Of a stretch of DNA of 64,000 nucleotides, positions 34,301 through 46,900 are shown piece by piece. The position numbers were made by a program, and so were the translations under genes. The notes under the pieces were generated by a model, which worked only from the letters and a program-made list of their open reading frames with translations, did not search any database and was not told where the DNA came from. The stretch lies in the NCBI GenBank assembly GCA_965661945.1, contig CBFIFP010000007.1, positions 1 through 64,000 on the forward strand. The letters run 5' to 3'. The DNA comes from JAJRPT01 sp965661945. GTDB lineage: Bacteria; Bacteroidota; Ignavibacteria; Kapaibacteriales; UBA2268. Positions within the stretch are counted from its first letter, which is position 1. Each line of letters opens with the position of its first letter.

Positions 34301-36725
34301 CTATACATCAACTAATGGAAATATTACATTAACAAATGGAAATATTACAGCTACTAATGGGAATTTAACTGTAGGTGGAATTTCTACTTTCAGTGGTCAA
34401 ATGAATGCTAACGGTGGAATAAGAAACAATGAAACAAGTGGTACATTAACATTAGCTGATAATGATGGAATTTCGTTAACGAGTACTTCGGGTATTGCAT
34501 TAACTGGTCCTGTTACTGCTTCAAGTACTTTAGCTGTTACAGGTAATGCAACTTTTGCAGGAAACGTGACTTTAGGAAATGCAGCAGGTGATGCAATAAC
34601 ATCTACAGGTGCTTTCACTGCATCAAATGGTGCAACTGTAAATGGTTCTACTTTAGCAGCAAATGCTGGTTTAACAGCAAACGCTGCAACATTAACAACT
34701 GCTGACATAAATGGTGGAACAATTGATGGTTCAACAATAAATGGTTCATCAATAGGATTAACAACAGCGGCAGCAGGTGCATTTACGAATTTAACCGCAG
34801 CAGCCGCAACATTAACAACTGCTGATATTAACGGTGGAACAATTGATGGTGTGAATATTGGAAACACAACAGCTGGAAATGCAACATTCACAACTGTAGA
34901 TATCAATGGAGGAAATATTGATGGAACTACAATCGGAAATACAACGGCAGCAGGAGCAACATTTACAACATTGAATGCAACAAATAATACAACACTTGCA
35001 AACATGACATCAACAGCCGCAACATTAACAACTGCAGATATAAATGGTGGAACAATTGATGGTTCAACAATAAATGGTTCATCAATAGGATTAACAACAG
35101 CGGCAGCAGGTGCATTTACGAATTTAACCGCAGCCGCCGCAACATTAACAACTGCTGATATTAACGGTGGAACAATTGATGGTGTGAATATTGGAAACAC
35201 AACAGCTGGAAATGCAACATTCACAACTGTAGATATCAATGGAGGAAATATTGATGGAACTACAATCGGAAATGCAACGGCAAGTGCAGCAAGTTTCACT
35301 ACTTCAACTTCAGAAATGGTAAGAATTTCTAATACAGATGATGCCGCAGTTGGTTCAACTAACCATGGTCTTCAAATAGGAGCAACTACTGGCGCTAATT
35401 TAATTATGGATAATAATGAAATTATTGCTAGAAATAATGGAGCATTAGCAAGATTATTCTTAAATGGTGAAGATGATTCTGAAACTGTTATTGGAAATAA
35501 CATCTTGAATGTTATGGATGATAAAGTTGGTGTTAATACATTAACTCCTTCTGCTACATTAACAGTAAATGGAACAGCAAGCGTTTCTGGTTTAACAACA
35601 CTTGCAAACATGACATCAACAGCAGCAACATTAACAACAGCTGATATTAACGGTGGAACAATTGATGGTGCAACAATTGGAAATGGAACTGCAGCAGCAG
35701 CAACATTTACTAGTGTGAATATTTCAGGTGGAAATTTAACAGGAATGACAAACATTTCTTCTACAAATGGAACATTTACTAACTTGAATAACACTACAAT
35801 CGGTAATACAAGTGCAGCAGCAGCATCATTTACAACGATAAATGGTAATACTGTTCCAACTGGTTCTGGTACATTTTTAACAACTGCTAATGCAGTTGCA
35901 AATAATGGTTTATCATTTACTTCTGGTAGTTTCCAACTTGGAGGTTCATTAACTGCAGCAACTACATTAATAAATAATGGAAATCCATTGACAATTAGAG
36001 GAAATGATAATGGAAATGTAGATAACTTATTTGCTTCAAATGGTAAAGTTCAATTTAAAAATGGATTAGAATTATATCCAAATACGAATTTAAATGGCTC
36101 AATTCCGCTTGATATTACTATAAATAGTGCAAGTCATACTACTGCATTAATTAATATGAAAGATGTTGCAAATTCTGTAGATTATGCTGAGACTCATGTA
36201 ATTGACGGTAGTGGTTTAAAAAGATCATTTGGATTCTATTTAAATAATACTTCACCAAGCTTACAAACTCAAAATTTTGGTCCAGCTTTTAATCAGATTA
36301 ATATTTTAAATGGTGATTTGAGAGTTGCTGATGATGTATTGTTAAAATTATCTGCTCAACACATGGATAATAATGGAGATCCTGATCCTTCATTTGGTAA
36401 TGCATTAGGAACAGTATTAGAAATTGGTACTCAAGAGGCAATGACTTCTAAATTTACAGCAATTAAAGTAAGTCAAGGTAAAACAGTATGGTCTGTTGCC
36501 ACTGCAACAAGTGCTGATTTATCAGCATTCGGTTATGCAACTATTATTAAAGTGACAACAGCAGGTGGTGCTGTAACTATGCCGACAGATGCTGTTGATG
36601 GTCAAATAATATATATACTGAATGAATCTGGTTCTGATTTAACAGGACTTGATGGTGGTAATATTGTTACTACTCAATCTCGTGCATTTGTATATTATGG
36701 TACTTGGATTTCTATTATTAATTAA
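31353..36725 (+). CDS. Very large repetitive exported surface protein (1790 aa)
   Basis: The ATG at 31353 is preferred over 31323 because GGAG lies 16 bases before it and it begins a clean signal peptide (MKKILLLGLIAVFG..., cleavage near LAQ). Residues ~25-140 form a beta-sandwich head (VPRLMNFSGNLWD...) seen at the start of many tail-fibre-like surface proteins. Next come GPAGGDLxGSYPNPxI motifs, then more than 1300 residues of Thr/Asn/Gly/Ala-rich beta repeats, including three tandem 43-residue units and two 111-residue blocks. A ~180-residue globular end holds the only aromatic-rich part. No T9SS domain is visible at the C-terminus, so export or anchoring may differ from the adhesin downstream. 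A beta-helical fibre or stalk is my inference. Confidence 0.7.
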   Translation: MKKILLLGLIAVFGFLAIQPNTVLAQVPRLMNFSGNLWDNTQTPPVPVNRTDVPLVVEIYDIETGGTAIWADNFQVDVVNGYFTVNLGGNDPLDLDFDVPYWIQIRVDGGNPTERVPLTTSAYAFSAATSETSKFADEVADGSVTQAKLAPGVMAIPMGPAGGDLIGSYPNPEINPDKIIESIEPGSITQDKLAPNVTTPPSGPASGDLTGSYPDPLIAPGAVKTDRLADGAVISQKIANGTILTQNIAENQINDFVIQNTDDFNFNSVNTATSATIGTDLTVNGMSVLNGSSTINNTLVTNGSSTFNNNVLVTGNQTTNGMLTVDGTSTMNDMLTITANGANVTGDVMLNNNLMVTGSSTLTGDLQVDGTSIMNDMLTITANGANVTGDVMLNNNLMVTGSSTLTGDLQVDGTSTMNDMLTITANGANVTGDVMLNNDLMVGGASTFTGALTANNGVAVTNGLTADQATITNGTVTAIDGTDLTYVNGTFTDLVSTNFTVTNLTVTNLTNGTFSNNLTVGNDLSVGGNISGQLTNNLTAGDGIDAFTYDNTGNATVGIANGGVTNIKLANDAVDEPKIGASNAATAGFVLGYNGANLEWVPGSVETEGVITGDGTAADRIRLTDVGVAGNQVVIRNPANTDWVFSNINGGVIEDGSITNDDISPTAAIAYSKLNLANSIVNADVAPAAAIAYSKLNLTNSIITGDLTNESVTDDKISSAGAGGAGEVLISDGAGGVTWGLVNNIPANNGLTNNSGTIQLGGNLINNTDINTDNGNLEISGTGEVVLSNGGGVYVDRQITMGNTGDGFPADVVVDGGTMNLNGTALTLTTGNASLTSGNLSVGGTTTLNGATTVNNTLSQTGAGNQVTFAGNVDATNGLDVTGANLTVGTEFNVNVTNGNITTTGSTNLGNATASDLLDVRSRIINDEAGQPVSVIDDLDVTGGLDVDLNYTSTNGNITLSNGNITATNGSLTVGSAVTVGGNYTSTNGNITLTNGNITATNGNLTVGGISTFSGQMNANGGIRNNETSGTLTLADNDGISLTSTSGIALTGPVTASSTLAVTGNATFAGNVTLGNAAGDAITSTGAFTASNGATVNGSTLAANAGLTANAATLTTADINGGTIDGSTINGSSIGLTTAAAGAFTNLTAAAATLTTADINGGTIDGVNIGNTTAGNATFTTVDINGGNIDGTTIGNTTAAGATFTTLNATNNTTLANMTSTAATLTTADINGGTIDGSTINGSSIGLTTAAAGAFTNLTAAAATLTTADINGGTIDGVNIGNTTAGNATFTTVDINGGNIDGTTIGNATASAASFTTSTSEMVRISNTDDAAVGSTNHGLQIGATTGANLIMDNNEIIARNNGALARLFLNGEDDSETVIGNNILNVMDDKVGVNTLTPSATLTVNGTASVSGLTTLANMTSTAATLTTADINGGTIDGATIGNGTAAAATFTSVNISGGNLTGMTNISSTNGTFTNLNNTTIGNTSAAAASFTTINGNTVPTGSGTFLTTANAVANNGLSFTSGSFQLGGSLTAATTLINNGNPLTIRGNDNGNVDNLFASNGKVQFKNGLELYPNTNLNGSIPLDITINSASHTTALINMKDVANSVDYAETHVIDGSGLKRSFGFYLNNTSPSLQTQNFGPAFNQINILNGDLRVADDVLLKLSAQHMDNNGDPDPSFGNALGTVLEIGTQEAMTSKFTAIKVSQGKTVWSVATATSADLSAFGYATIIKVTTAGGAVTMPTDAVDGQIIYILNESGSDLTGLDGGNIVTTQSRAFVYYGTWISIIN
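32325..32711 (+). repeat. Three tandem 129-bp repeats in the repetitive surface protein
   Basis: The unit starts at 32325, 32454 and 32583, exactly 129 bases (43 codons) apart. It encodes a block beginning VDGTSTMNDMLTITANGANV, and the copies differ at only a few bases. Copy-number change by slippage would leave the reading frame intact. Confidence 0.95.
34688..35283 (+). repeat. Two near-identical ~260-bp blocks at 333-bp spacing
   Basis: The stretch 34688-34950 recurs at 35021-35283 with only a few substitutions. The offset is 333 bases, or 111 codons, and the blocks encode the same TADINGGTIDG/NGSSIGLTTAAAGAF modules. A related shorter copy follows at 35620-35700. The high nucleotide identity points to recent in-frame duplication. 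Confidence 0.9.
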
Positions 36726-36758
36726 TAATAAAAACTTTAACCAATTCTCTTTATTTTC

Positions 36759-36792
36759 AAACACGATGTAGCAATACATCGTGTTTTTTTTT
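36759..36792 (+). terminator. Intrinsic terminator after the repetitive surface protein
   Basis: A perfect 12-bp stem AAACACGATGTA / TACATCGTGTTT closes a GCAA tetraloop and runs into T residues. It lies 34 bases after the stop. Confidence 0.95.
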
Positions 36793-36829
36793 ATTTTTGT
36801 TTTTATTTTAATGCAAAAAAGGAAATTAT

Positions 36830-37750
36830 ATGTTGTATTTTTTAATTGTTTTATTGAATCTGAATCTATTTTCAATAGAAATAACAGAAAGAAATGAAAA
36901 TTATGTTAGTATTAAATTTGATAATGTTGATGCGCAAGTATATGAATTATATGAATCTAAAAATGGTAAGGATTTTGATAAGAATATAACACAAAGTGTG
37001 AAAAGTAATGGTGGAGTAGTTAAGGTTAATAAACTAAAGCCCAGCACCTATTATAAACTGAAAGGAAAAAAAGATATAACATTTTGGACACTTGCAGAAA
37101 AACCGAAAAAAAATAAGGAATCATTAATGTTTCTGAAAGCTGATGTTAATGGTATTAGAATTAGGGTAAATCAAAAAGATGCAGATGGAGTTTTGGTTTT
37201 GGCTTCACTTAAAGATAATATTTCATTGCCTGAGATTGGTAAAAAAATAGAAATTGGTAGATTTGGTGAGTTAAAGAATAAAATAGGTGAGACCTTTATA
37301 GTAGGCGATGTAAAAGGTAGTGGTGAAGTTGTTCTATCTAATTTAAAATATGAAATTTACAATTTTGAGTTAATTGCTTATAATGGAAGCGGTGAGACAA
37401 TTAATTATTCAGAAAAAAAAGGAATAATTCAAAAATATCATCCGCAACTTGCTCCACCAAAGCCAAAAGAATGTGAATATTTTAAAGAAAATGTTGCTGA
37501 AATTAAATGGGATAGGGTAGAAGGCACTGAATATTACGAAGTAATTGTAGCAGAAGACCCCGACTTTTTGAACGTGTTGGTGGAATATGAAAATGCAAAT
37601 TTTGGAAATGGCGATAATTTTAAAATTTATTTAGAAGATGAACAAAAAAAATATTATTGGAAAATAAAAGCTGTAGGTATCTATAATACATCTAGTTATA
37701 GTGATTATAAAGTGATAGATTACAATTATATTAACTCAGCAAAAAAATAA
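36830..37750 (+). CDS. Exported protein with FnIII-like modules
   Basis: A short signal peptide (1-14) precedes 290 residues that look like three small beta-sandwich modules. The first and last carry fibronectin type III signs: KLKPSTYYKLKG near residue 65, and IKWDRVEGTEYYEVIVAEDP with YYWKIKAVG in the last ~90 residues. I do not recognise the whole protein. AAGGA lies close before the ATG. Its place between two giant surface proteins suggests a helper or cell-surface role; that is inference from location only. Confidence 0.5.
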   Translation: MLYFLIVLLNLNLFSIEITERNENYVSIKFDNVDAQVYELYESKNGKDFDKNITQSVKSNGGVVKVNKLKPSTYYKLKGKKDITFWTLAEKPKKNKESLMFLKADVNGIRIRVNQKDADGVLVLASLKDNISLPEIGKKIEIGRFGELKNKIGETFIVGDVKGSGEVVLSNLKYEIYNFELIAYNGSGETINYSEKKGIIQKYHPQLAPPKPKECEYFKENVAEIKWDRVEGTEYYEVIVAEDPDFLNVLVEYENANFGNGDNFKIYLEDEQKKYYWKIKAVGIYNTSSYSDYKVIDYNYINSAKK

Positions 37751-37950
37751 TATGAAATAATTTTAATAAAAAATTTTGGATTTTAAAATAAATGCTTTAA
37801 ATTTAGGATTATGGAAAGTAAGTTTTTCAAAATAAAATTAAGTTTCTGAAAAATGGGCAAATCATCTATCAAGAAATATGCCGTTTAATTCTTTATTTAA
37901 TCAAAACATTTATATTGAATATTAATATTAATAATTTTAAAGGTTTTACA

Positions 37951-40900
37951 ATGTTTCAAAAGTTATACTCAATACTTTTGGTAATGCTATCATTTATGAT
38001 AGCATCAAATAGTGTGTGGGCGCAAGCGCCTTCAAAACAAGCGAGTTACGTTTCATTCTCAAATGTAGATGAAACGCAAATGCGCATTTCCTGGATTAAC
38101 GGTAATGGTGGTAACAGGATTGTTACTATTACTCCTGCTGGAGAAACTGTTGAGAATCCAACTAATGGAACTAATTACACTGCAAATACAAACTATGGTT
38201 CTGCAGCTACAATTACAACAAACACTCGTGTTGTGTATAACGGCTCTGGTAGAAAAAGGACTGTTTTAGTTTCGGGTTTAACCGGTTCAACTTCATATAC
38301 TGTTAAAGTATTTGAATATAATTTCTCAGGCGGTCAACGAACCTATCAAACTGCAGACGCTGTTAATAACCCACGAGGAATAAAAACTGCAATTGCTAAA
38401 CCATCAAATATTACATTTAGTAATATTGGATTTTCATCGGCTTCAGCAACATGGACAGGTGGAACTTCAACAGATATGATTTTATCTTTATATAATAATA
38501 CACTAGATGGATATCATATTTTTTATGAAGAATCTAATATTGGTGATGTGAGTTATGGAGATGGTACTTCATATTCATTTACACTTCAAGATTTAGATTT
38601 AGATTTAAATGGTGACCCTTCATCTAGTACTTTTAATTATGGAATTAGATTGAAAGCTAAAGACGGTGCGGAAGAATCAGCTTGGTTCCCTGCAAACTTT
38701 ACTTCTTCTACTTTCCAAACAATAGAAGATGCAACACCTCCTTCTTTTACATATTCAATTTATACAGATAATAGTTTATCATCTACTGCAAGTAGAACAT
38801 TAACTCCAGGTACATATTATGTAAAAGTTGAGTCAAGTGAATTGTTAGATGATAATCCTTCTATAACATTTACAGCAGATGCAGATGGTGGAAGTGGAAC
38901 TGATATGGATGTATCAGATGAAACTTTATCTTGGACTGTTGATGACCAAACTTGGGTTTACACATTGACAATCCCAACAGCTAATTATGATAATGATAAT
39001 AGTGTTAATGATGAATCAACAACTTTTTCTGTTGGTGGTGAAGATTACGCATTAAATTCTGGTACTGTTACTGATATTGGTGATGTTGGTTTTGCTTCTT
39101 ATAGCATTGACAACAGACCTCCTGCAGATTTAACAGTTGCAGTTCCTTCTGGAACTTTTGGTATTGGTCAGACTCTAACAGCAACTATCACTATTGCAAA
39201 TAATGAAACATCTGCAACTTATGGGTCTATGACTTTTAATGGAGTTGATGTTGCTTCTGATGCTAATTTTAATGAATTAGGATCTGGTTCATATACTATA
39301 GATTATAATGTTTCTGAATTTGATACTGATTTATCAGTAGCTGATGCAGCTTGGTCTTCATTATCATTTAGTATGGTTGACCAAAATGGGAATAGTTCAA
39401 CTTTTGTTACAACTGCTTCTATAGGCGGTAGTAATACTCTAACTATTGATGCACACAGTCCTACAATAACAGAATTAATTTTACCTGCTGATGATTTTGC
39501 AGTAGGAGAAGTTGCTTCAGTTACATTTACTGCTCTTGGAGCAGGAGAGTGGTCAACTCTTACTACTGGTCAATTCAATGGTCAAGCATTAACTAATTTT
39601 GCTTATGAAGGTGGTCAATACCAAAACAATCAAACTTCAACTTATACTGCAGATTATACTGTAACTGAAGATGATTTAGATTTAATTGCTGGTGCTGGCT
39701 TAACATTCTCATTAGCATTAACAGATCAAGCAAATAATTTGGGCTTAACTTATAATGCATCTTCTATCACTCCTACTAATTTAGCAAGTTTCAATGTTGA
39801 TGCTAATAGCCCAACTATCACAGCAGTTTATTTACCATCTTCTACTTTTGGTATTGGTACTGCAGTATTAGCAACTTTTACTATGGCAGAGTTAGATAGA
39901 GATAATGTTTCTTATGACAACGTGAACATGACTGTCTATATGAATGGGGAAGCTTTAAATTGGCATCCAGAAGTAAAACAAATTGGCTCACAAATTGGCT
40001 CAACTTCTTATACTGCATCTTATACAGTAGTAGAAGGACATACCGACCAAATTGATGTTGCAACTGAAAATGCTACTGGTATGAGTTTTACTATAGTAGA
40101 TTCATTTGGAAATGTTTCAAATACTAGAACAATAACAGAAGCAACAGGAAACATAACTATAGACGCAACTAAACCAGTTGTTACTGCTGCATGGATTCCT
40201 GCAAGCGACACGGGTGAATATGGAATAGGTTCAACATTTAATATTGATATAGTATTTACTGAAACTGATGATGCTGTTTCTGGCTCGGCTACTTTTAATA
40301 CTGCAAATTTAACGGCTAATACAACTGTGTCTAGTGATACATATACCCTAGTATATACTGTTGGTGATGGTCATCCAAATATTTTTAATGCAACTGAAGT
40401 TCCTGGAACATTTACTATTACAGATAGAGCAGGTAATGAAAGTATAATAACAAATCTTAACGCAAATGTTTTTGGCGGTTCTGGAAGCATAACAATAGTT
40501 GGTACAAGACCAACTGTTGAAGCGATTTATTTTACTTCGGACACATATACTGTTGGTGAAACAGTTACTGCTACATTTACAGTTGCAAGTTCAAATGCTT
40601 CTGATTTAACTGATTTTTCTACTACATTTAATGTAAATGGATTTACTTTAGAGTTAGATAATTCTAATACAATAGGTAGTGGTTCTTATACAGCTGAGTT
40701 TACATTGACAGACAGAACAGGTTATGATGTAAATGGAATTTCATCTTTAACATTTACAATTCAAACTGAAGATTCTTACGGTAACACAAGTTTAACTTAT
40801 AATGATGTGGCTACAGGTGGAAATACTATTTCGCCTACACTTGTAGGAGGATCTGATTTTGTAATTAACTCAAGCATCCCAACTATCTCTTCAGTTTCTA

Positions 40901-43900
40901 TTCCTTCTGCAAATTATAAAGTAGGAGACCATATCTCTGCTACTATTACAACTGATAGTGATATTTTTGGTGATTATCTTTTAACTGGAGCAAGTGCTTC
41001 TATTAATAATGTAGAAATTACTGATTTTGTTAATTTAACTGCTACTACTTATGCAGTTACTTATACTGTTGTTGAAGGTGATGTTGACAGAGCATCAATC
41101 GATTTGATACCAACTTGGTTCAGAGTTCGAGACGTGCAAGGAAATGTTAGTGCAACATTTACTGATGATTTAACAAGTACTGGTGCTGTAACAATTGATG
41201 CTAACACTCCTGGTAAACCTACAGTTGCAATAACTGCTGGAAGTTACGGTATTGGTGATGAAATTACAATTATAGTAGTTTCAGCTGAAACTCATCCAAA
41301 CATTGCTCCTTTCGGTCCTTATACCGTTCAAACTGCGGAAATAAATGGTCAAATAGCTACAAATTTAGCAAGATCTTTAACTACTTCAACATATACAATG
41401 GACTATACAGTTCAATCTGGTGATGTTGATAGATATAATAATGTTGCAGCAATTCCAATTAACTTTGCATTTAATGACCCTAATGGTAATTCAAGTGCAA
41501 CTGCTACAACTGGTGATGCAATTCTTTATAATGGTTCTGATTTATACATTGATGGTAATTCTGCATCAGTTACTGCAATGTATTTACCAAGTGGTACATT
41601 TATTATTGATGAAAACATAACAGTAACTTTCACTGCTGATGACAACAATTATGCAAATAATGCACATACATTTACTATCAATGGTTATGAAGTATCTACT
41701 TTTACTAATCTTGGAAGTAATTCTTATTCAGCTCAATGGTCAATTGTTGAAGGTCAAACAGACCATATTGGTATTGGCTCATTAACATTCAATATCTCAA
41801 CATCAGATACTTTTGGAAATGAAAGTTTAGTTTACACTTCTGCTTCTATAACTCCTGCAATTGTTGGTGGTGACGGTAGCTTTATTGTTGATGCTAATAG
41901 ACCTCAAATAGCAAGTGCTACTGTTTCTAATGGACTACATGGAATTGGACAATCTATTAATATTACATTTGCTATGACAGATGCTGAAGATTTTACAGGA
42001 GTTACTTTAGTTAATAATTCTTCTTCTTTCAACAGTCAATCATATACTTCATTTACAGAAAATTTGGGAGATGATAATTATACTTTACAATATGCTGTAC
42101 TAGAAGGACATACTAATGTTGCTTCAATCGACTTACTTTCTGCTTCAATTACAGTAGTAGATAAAAATGGTAATTCATCTTTACCTACTAATCCATTTTG
42201 GTCACCTGATAATCCTGATTTTATTGTAGATAATTCTGGAACTTTCAGAATAGATGCTGAAAGACCTACTATTAGTAATGTGTTTGTTGTTGGTGATGAT
42301 TATGGTATTGGTTCAACAGTTACTGTAGTTGTTACTACTACTGATAACTTTAACGATGAATTAACTTTAAATTCTGCTTCATTTAATAATACTTCAATTC
42401 CAACTTCAAGATGGAGTAGAAATTCAAATTCTTATACTACTTATTACGTAGTTACAGAAGGCGATAATGAAGCATATACAACTGCAACTCAATTAAATAC
42501 ATTATTTAGTATTCAAGATGAATCATCAAATACAATTTCTAATACAACTTATGCAATTACGCAAGTTGGTGGAAATCAAGTTGCAATCGATGCTTCTTCT
42601 GCGTCAATAACTGCAATTGACTTTGCTAGTCAAACTCACAAAGTAGGCGATGATGTAACATTCACATTTACTGCTGATTATAGCAATTATGCAGATGCGG
42701 CTCATACATTTACAATAAATGGAATTGAATTAACTGATGTTGATTTTGATAACATTGGTAGCAATTCATATACTGGTACATTTACTGTTTCAGAAAATGA
42801 TGGTGATGTAGCAAACGTAGGCGCTTTAGGATTTACAATTCAAACTTCTGATACATTTGGAAATGAGAGTGTTCAATATACAAATGGTAACGGTTTAAAT
42901 GAAATAACTGCAACTGGTGCAGCATTCTCAATAGATGCAAACTCACCAACAATTACAAGTGTAGTTGTTGAAAGTGGAAACTTCAAAATTAATGATGTAA
43001 TTTCAATGACATTTACATTAGATGTTAATGCAACTGATCAAGCTAATACAATGTTATTAATTCCAGCTTCTTCATCATTTAATGGTAAACCAATTGAAAA
43101 CTTTGCTAAAATTAACGGAACACAATATTCTGGTGAATATACAGTAATTTCTGGTGATGTCGATGTGCCAACTTTTGGTGATTTATCTGGTACTATAACA
43201 GTAGAAGACCTTGTAGGAAACATTTCAAACGAATTAGCTAAAAATGTAGATTGGACAGTAGATGGTGGTGGTGCATTCAGTATTAAAGCAAATGCCCCAG
43301 TTATAACTGGTGTGTATGTTGATGGCGATTTATGGGGTATTGGTGAAACAGTAAGTATGACAATTACAACTGATGGTGATGAAGAGGGCTTATCATTATA
43401 TGGTGCATCTTCTTCATTCAATAATCAACCAGTAACTAACTTTACAGAAATTAATGGAAATTCTGGTTCTTATACTGTTGAATATACTGTTGTTGAAAAT
43501 GATGACTTTATTGCAACATTAGCTGATTTAACAAATGCTGCAACTTTAACTTTAATTGACCAAAACTTAAATATATCAAATTCATTTACTGGTGCTTTTA
43601 CATTTGGAAATGGTTCTACATTTAGTATTGATGCTGATAGACCAACAGTAACAAGTATTACAGCTCCATCTCAAACATACTCGATTGGAGAATCATTTAC
43701 AGCAACAATAACTGCTTCTAAACCATATATTACAACAGCATCTGGTTCATTTAACAATGAAACATTTACAGGTCAAGCTTATGACCAAAATTCATTAACA
43801 TTTACAGCCGTTTATACAGTTGTAGAAGGTAACGAAGACAGAAGTAATGCTAACCAAGTTCCTTATTCAATGACAATGACAGATGTTTATGGAAATGAAA

Positions 43901-46900
43901 GTGTGGATTATAATGGTAATTTCGTTGCAAATGCTGATTTTGCTATCGACGCAAACAGACCTTATGTTGATGCAATTACATTTGAAAATGGAAAATATGG
44001 TATTGGAACAACTTTAACTGCTACATTTACAGCAAGAACAAAAGCAAATGATGGAACTATTGATGGAACTCAACCATTAGAATCTGGATTGTCTTTAGTT
44101 TCTGCTTCAATAAATGGAATTGATGTTTCTGGTTCATTTGCTGATATAGGAAGTGGATCTTATACTCTTGCTTATACTATATCTGAAGGTGACGTGGACA
44201 GAGCAAATGCTGGTTTAATCCCAGTTAAAATAGTTTTAACTGATGCTTCTGGAAATGAATCAAATAATAATAATGACGACCCCAGAAATGTATATTCAAC
44301 TGGTTCAACATCTATTGATGCAACAAGACCTGTTATTAATGACATTTTTGTTGAAGCATCAGACAATGTTTCCCAAAATAATAATCATAAAATTGGTGAT
44401 GATGTTACAATAAATGTTGTTGCTGATACAGATTCTTTTGGTGGAGTTGCTTATTCATCAGGAACTATTTCAATCAATGGTGAAGATGAAGCTGGAACAT
44501 TATCTCATAATTCTGGAACATATACATTTACATATACTGTTACAGAAGGAAATATAGATAGAACTTCATTAGCATCTACACCAATGACATTTACTTTAGT
44601 AGATGACCATGGAAATGAATCTCAAGTTAGTACTCAATTAGATGCTACATTGAGTGGAACAAACTTTAATATTGATGCGAATAGACCAACATTTATTGTT
44701 GACTATTTATTTGGACATAGTAAGTTAACTTCACCGTTAATTAATGATTATCCTTATATTGCAACAGTTAATGAACCATTTACTGTAAGAGTTACAACAA
44801 ATGAAAACGTAAGGTATAGTGCAATAACACCTGCTGCTTTACAAGCAACACCAACAATTTCAATTGTTGCTCAAGGTACAAACAATAACTTTACTAATAC
44901 TAATTTGACATACCAAGGTACTGTAGGTGGAACAACAACATTTACAATACCTGTAAGAACTATCGCTGAAGATTTAGGAACTGATGGAACTGTTGCTGAA
45001 ACAGTAACTGCAGTATTTACGGATTTAGCAGGTAATATTTCTACTACTAATCCTACAAATGAGGCTTCTCGTTCATTTAATATTGATGCAACAAAACCAA
45101 ACTTTACATTTACATACTATACTGATGCTGGATTTACAACAGAAATTCCAGCACATGGTAGATTAGATGCAGGTACTTATTACATTAAAATAGAAGCAGA
45201 TGAGTTAGTTAAACCATTAGCTACTTTTACTATTGTAAATCCTGAAGATAATAGTTTTGATGTATCAGAAGTATTTAATGCAGGCGTTAATACTACAACA
45301 TTCTCTTATGAAAGAGAAATTACTGATGCTACAACAGTTGCTGGATTAACTAGTGAAACTTATACTATTACTTCAGAAGATGTTATTGGTAATAAATTAG
45401 TTTCTGGATCATTTACAAATAGTGATACATACTTAGTTTATGTTGATACGCAAGACCCAACTGCTACAGTTACTGTAGCATTTGAAAATACAAATGCAGA
45501 TATTATTACAATTGATAATCCATCTGCAACTGTAAGTGTTGTTTATAACGAAGATATGGACCAAACGACTTCTCCTTCTATAACATTTACTGGTAATCCA
45601 TTAATGTTTAGTGATGGTGCTGGTTCTTGGTCAACGGCTAGAACGTTTACTCAATCATTTACTCACGACTTAACAGAAGAAATTGTATCTAATGTTTCAG
45701 CTACTGTTAATACAGTATCTGGAGCAACTGACATTGCTGGTAACACAGATATAGGTGCTGCATCAGCTACATTTGATGTAAATACAGAAATTGCTGTTGC
45801 ATCTGCTTCTATAAGTTTATATGTATTTGAAACTGAAAATGTAATAAACTATGACAATAGAGATATTGAAGTAAAAGTTTGGTATGATAGAAATATGAAT
45901 ACTTCTACTACTCCTTCAATCACATTTACAAATGAAGCAAACTTTGGAAGTGCAACTAATGCAAATTGGTCGGGTTCTAGAACTTGGACTGCAACGTTTA
46001 CACATAGTGGAACTGAATTTGAAGCTCACGAATCTGCAACAGTTTCTGGTTCAGACGTAAATGGTGCAAGAGACTTTGTAAATAACTTAGCTGGTGGTGT
46101 TGAATCTTCTACATTCAGAATTGATACAGAAGTTCCGACATTTACTATAAATGCTCCTACATCTACAAATAACAATAGTGCTACTATTGGTAACTCTTCT
46201 GTAACATTTACTTATGTTGTTGATTATGATGATAATATTGGAGGTGGTTTACATGCCGTTTCACTTTCTACAAATGATATTACTGTAAATAAAGTTTCTG
46301 GTAATGTAACATCACATTCAATTTCAGTAGCAAATAATGGAATAAATTCTTCAACAATATCAATTTGGGCTGCTGAAGGTGATGGTTATTTAAGTTTAAC
46401 AATTGGCGAAGATGTCGTAACTGACTTATCTGGTAATACTAACACTATGACAGCTGAAAGTGCTACAATACAAATTGATAATACTGCACCAACAATAGAT
46501 GCTCATAATTTTGTATATGAAATTGTTAATTCAACTCGTTCAAATACATTAACTATTGATGTATCTGGTGCTGATTATAATAATGTAGCTTCTTCAAGTT
46601 TCACATTTGCTTTAACTGATGCAACAGGTGGAACAATTAATAGTGCAAGTAATGGTTCAACTTCTCAAGTTAATGTTGTATTTGATAACTTAGCAGATGA
46701 TGGTTCTGCTTCTATTACAATGGTAACTGGAGTATTTAGTGATATAGCAGGTAACAACTCACCTTCATTTACAACAAGTGGAATTGAAGTAGATAACACT
46801 GCACCAACATTAGTTGCTCCTTTAACTATTACAAATATTGACAACACTAATATGTGGTTTACATCTACTGAAAATCTATATACAGATGATTTAGGTGCTT

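Noticed and set aside
34397..35299. A 300-codon open frame antisense to the repetitive surface protein, and similar frames at 33245-33598 and 35372-35794
   Set aside because: They mirror the sense repeats, lack signals, start sites or homology, and arise because the Thr/Asn/Gly-rich sense codons leave the reverse frame open.
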